From assembly GCA_027295245.1 (NCBI GenBank), contig JAPULF010000184.1, positions 1-6,948 on the forward strand: DNA of 6,948 bases. The letters run 5' to 3'. The notes under the pieces are model-generated. The model saw nothing but the letters and a program-made list of their open reading frames with translations. It was not told where the DNA came from and ran no database searches. Each line of letters starts with the position of its first letter. Positions within the stretch are counted from its first letter, which is position 1. This document shows, one piece after another, positions 5,989 to 6,948 of the stretch. This DNA is from Planctomycetota bacterium. GTDB lineage: Bacteria > Planctomycetota > Phycisphaerae > UBA1845 > UTPLA1. Position numbers and translations under genes: made by a program.

Positions 5989-6657
5989 TCACGGGACGGT
6001 CGGGGGGTTGGCGGTCGGACGATTGGGACGGCCGGCGGTCTTGTACTCCGAGTCCATGCGCTCGAGGACCGCATCGGTGATGTCGATTCCGGGCGCGTGA
6101 AACACGACGTTGCGTTGTTGAATAGCCAATCGCAATCCTTGCACGCTTTGTTCGGCTATCTCGTCCGGCTTGAACGCGGTTCGCAGCATCACCAGATCGT
6201 AGCCGCGGTCTCGGGCGATTCGTTCGGAGGCGCCGGCCGCCTGCTCGTAGATGATGCGAGTCCAATCGAAACGCTGCCTTTCAAGGTCCGACTCGGTTAT
6301 CTCGGCCCAGTTTCTGAGTTCGATGTTCATTCGAAGCAGCTCGCGGCGCTGCTTTTCGTATTCCTCCGTGCCGACCCGGTAGGCCCCCAGCCGCAACTTC
6401 TGGTCCGCGATGGCCTCCCGACGCTGATTCACCTCGGTGCGAAAGTCCTCCATGTTCTTGCGCATCTCTTCATTCAGATCCTTGATGCGGACGCATTCTT
6501 CGAAGATCCGCACGATGTCGAGGACGGCGGCCCGGCTACCATACTTCGAGCCTGCCGACGGAGAGCCGTTGTCGGACTGGCCGGCGCTGCGCGCGACGGG
6601 AATCATCGACGCCACGGCGATACACGCAAGAAATCCGACAATTGTTTTTCCGGTCAT
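5989..6657 (-). CDS. OmpH/Skp-family periplasmic chaperone
   Basis: This 222-aa protein has an N-terminal signal peptide (MTGKTIVGFLACIAVASMIP, then VARSA), with likely cleavage near residue 24-25. The mature part begins with a Ser/Gly-rich linker, then the OmpH-type beta strand SRAAVLDIVRIFEEC (41-55) and a long charged coiled-coil (about 56-145, the tentacle arms). It closes with RGYDLVMLRT (151-160), FHAPGIDITDAVLERM (186-201) and a Pro-rich tail. These are the hallmarks of Skp, which binds unfolded outer-membrane proteins in the periplasm and hands them to BamA. It is longer than E. coli Skp (about 161 aa). The ATG at 6657 is preferred over an upstream in-frame GTG at 6726. It has a TGAGGA ribosome site 8 nt away, and the signal peptide begins exactly there. 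Being first in the operon next to lpxD matches the common skp-lpxD order. The family call is by architecture and context. Confidence 0.88.
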   Translation of the reverse strand: MTGKTIVGFLACIAVASMIPVARSAGQSDNGSPSAGSKYGSRAAVLDIVRIFEECVRIKDLNEEMRKNMEDFRTEVNQRREAIADQKLRLGAYRVGTEEYEKQRRELLRMNIELRNWAEITESDLERQRFDWTRIIYEQAAGASERIARDRGYDLVMLRTAFKPDEIAEQSVQGLRLAIQQRNVVFHAPGIDITDAVLERMDSEYKTAGRPNRPTANPPTVP

Positions 6658-6665
6658 GTCCTGGG

Positions 6666-6671
6666 TCCTCA
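6666..6671 (-). promoter_or_regulatory. Ribosome binding site that decides the ompH/skp start
   Basis: TGAGGA lies 8 nt upstream of the ATG at 6657. It is the best Shine-Dalgarno match in the region. It supports the start that places the signal peptide at the N-terminus, rather than the longer GTG start at 6726. Confidence 0.65.
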
Positions 6672-6872
6672 CGATACGAATAATCCTTACGATCGTCGCC
6701 CGAACGTTTCCCGCATCCGACGACACTGACCCGGCATTGTCTCACCGGTCAATCAAAACGCAAGGCTAGGCCGATCGTGACACCCTTCGGACGCAAGAGA
6801 CTCCCGAAGAGTGCGAAGCACGGCCGGGTTCGGGGCGCAGGCCGGAGTCCACGAAGACCCGGGGGAAATTCT

Positions 6873-6881
6873 TGTTACAAT
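6873..6881 (+). promoter_or_regulatory. Possible plus-strand extended -10 promoter
   Basis: TGT followed by TACAAT (6876-6881) matches the extended -10 form TGnTATAAT with one mismatch in the hexamer. The -35 position 17 bp upstream (GAAGAC) is poor, as is often tolerated with an extended -10. Transcription would start near 6888, passing two hairpins (CGGCT/AGCCG at 6884-6888/6896-6900 and GCCCGA/TCGGGC at 6904-6909/6928-6933). It would then reach AGGAG (6940-6944) and an ATG at 6946-6948. The AGGAG-to-ATG gap is only 1 nt, so that ATG may not be the true start. A single motif of this size can arise by chance. Confidence 0.25.
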
Positions 6882-6948
6882 GTCGGCTTCGCGGCAGCCG
6901 GTAGCCCGATAGCACCTCAATGCGCGTTCGGGCCTGAACAGGAGCATG

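Larger units (their letters stand above)
6658..6948. other. Upstream region of the operon, no convincing gene
   Basis: All three minus-strand frames are open for 40 or more codons, but none gives a domain I recognise. One frame ends at 6749 with GVTIGLALRFD, resembling a beta-barrel C-terminal signal, yet is closed by TAA at 6877-6875. The region contains a 6-bp inverted repeat (6785-6790/6804-6809, CTTCGG/CCGAAG). No strong minus-strand promoter is evident: TTGACC at 6754-6749 lacks a good -10. The operon promoter may be poorly conserved here or lie further right, with this stretch as a long leader. On the plus strand a possible extended -10 promoter lies at 6873-6881. Confidence 0.5.

Noticed and set aside
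6658..6726. Upstream GTG start for the Skp-like gene at 6726
   Set aside because: It would add 23 residues before a clear signal peptide and lacks a good ribosome site. ATG 6657 has TGAGGA at 8 nt.
5962..6729. Plus-strand 255-codon open frame
   Set aside because: It is antisense to the Skp-like gene, which has a signal peptide, coiled-coil and ribosome site. The plus-strand product shows no domain.
1..6948. CRISPR arrays, tRNA or rRNA genes, phage or toxin-antitoxin genes
   Set aside because: I saw no regularly spaced direct repeats, no cloverleaf-type structure and no rRNA-like stretch on either strand. No gene matches those systems.

Overview
The window is GC-rich, and its recognisable genes all lie on the minus strand, so they read from right to left. 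The core is a lipid A / outer-membrane biogenesis operon in transcription order: an OmpH/Skp-like periplasmic chaperone (6657-5989), lpxD (5979-4903), a fused lpxC-fabZ (4937-3624), lpxA (3513-2584) and a Gfo/Idh/MocA-family NAD(P)-dependent oxidoreductase (2587-1577). Spacing is tight: 9 bp between ompH and lpxD, a 35-nt overlap between lpxD and lpxC-fabZ, and a 4-nt GTGA overlap between lpxA and the oxidoreductase. The exception is a 110-bp gap between lpxC-fabZ and lpxA, which holds a nested palindromic repeat.

The organism is Gram-negative with an LPS-type outer membrane. The LpxC-FabZ fusion is known from Bacteroidota and from Planctomycetota and relatives. High GC, frequent GTG/TTG starts and the dispersed palindromes make a planctomycete (PVC group) my best inference; the sequence alone does not prove it.

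Together the genes would make the early lipid A precursors. LpxA adds the first 3-hydroxyacyl chain to a UDP-sugar, LpxC removes the N-acetyl group, and LpxD adds the second 3-hydroxyacyl chain. The FabZ domain works in the fatty acid cycle that draws on the same 3-hydroxyacyl-ACP pool. OmpH/Skp would chaperone outer-membrane proteins. The oxidoreductase coupled to lpxA resembles in position the GnnA enzymes of organisms that make 2,3-diamino lipid A, but no GnnB aminotransferase is visible. LpxB and later steps are not in the window.

Left of the operon is a 211-residue protein of a family I cannot name (1498-863). Immediately downstream lies a cluster of palindromes (778-860), then a broken Y1 (IS200/REP-associated) transposase remnant (751-512) that has lost its HUH motif. 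Bases 163-511 hold no convincing gene, and 1-162 may be the start of a minus-strand gene running off the edge. The right end (6658-6948) is non-coding or degraded; it holds the ompH leader, a possible plus-strand promoter and a short stretch resembling the C-terminal beta-signal of an outer-membrane protein.
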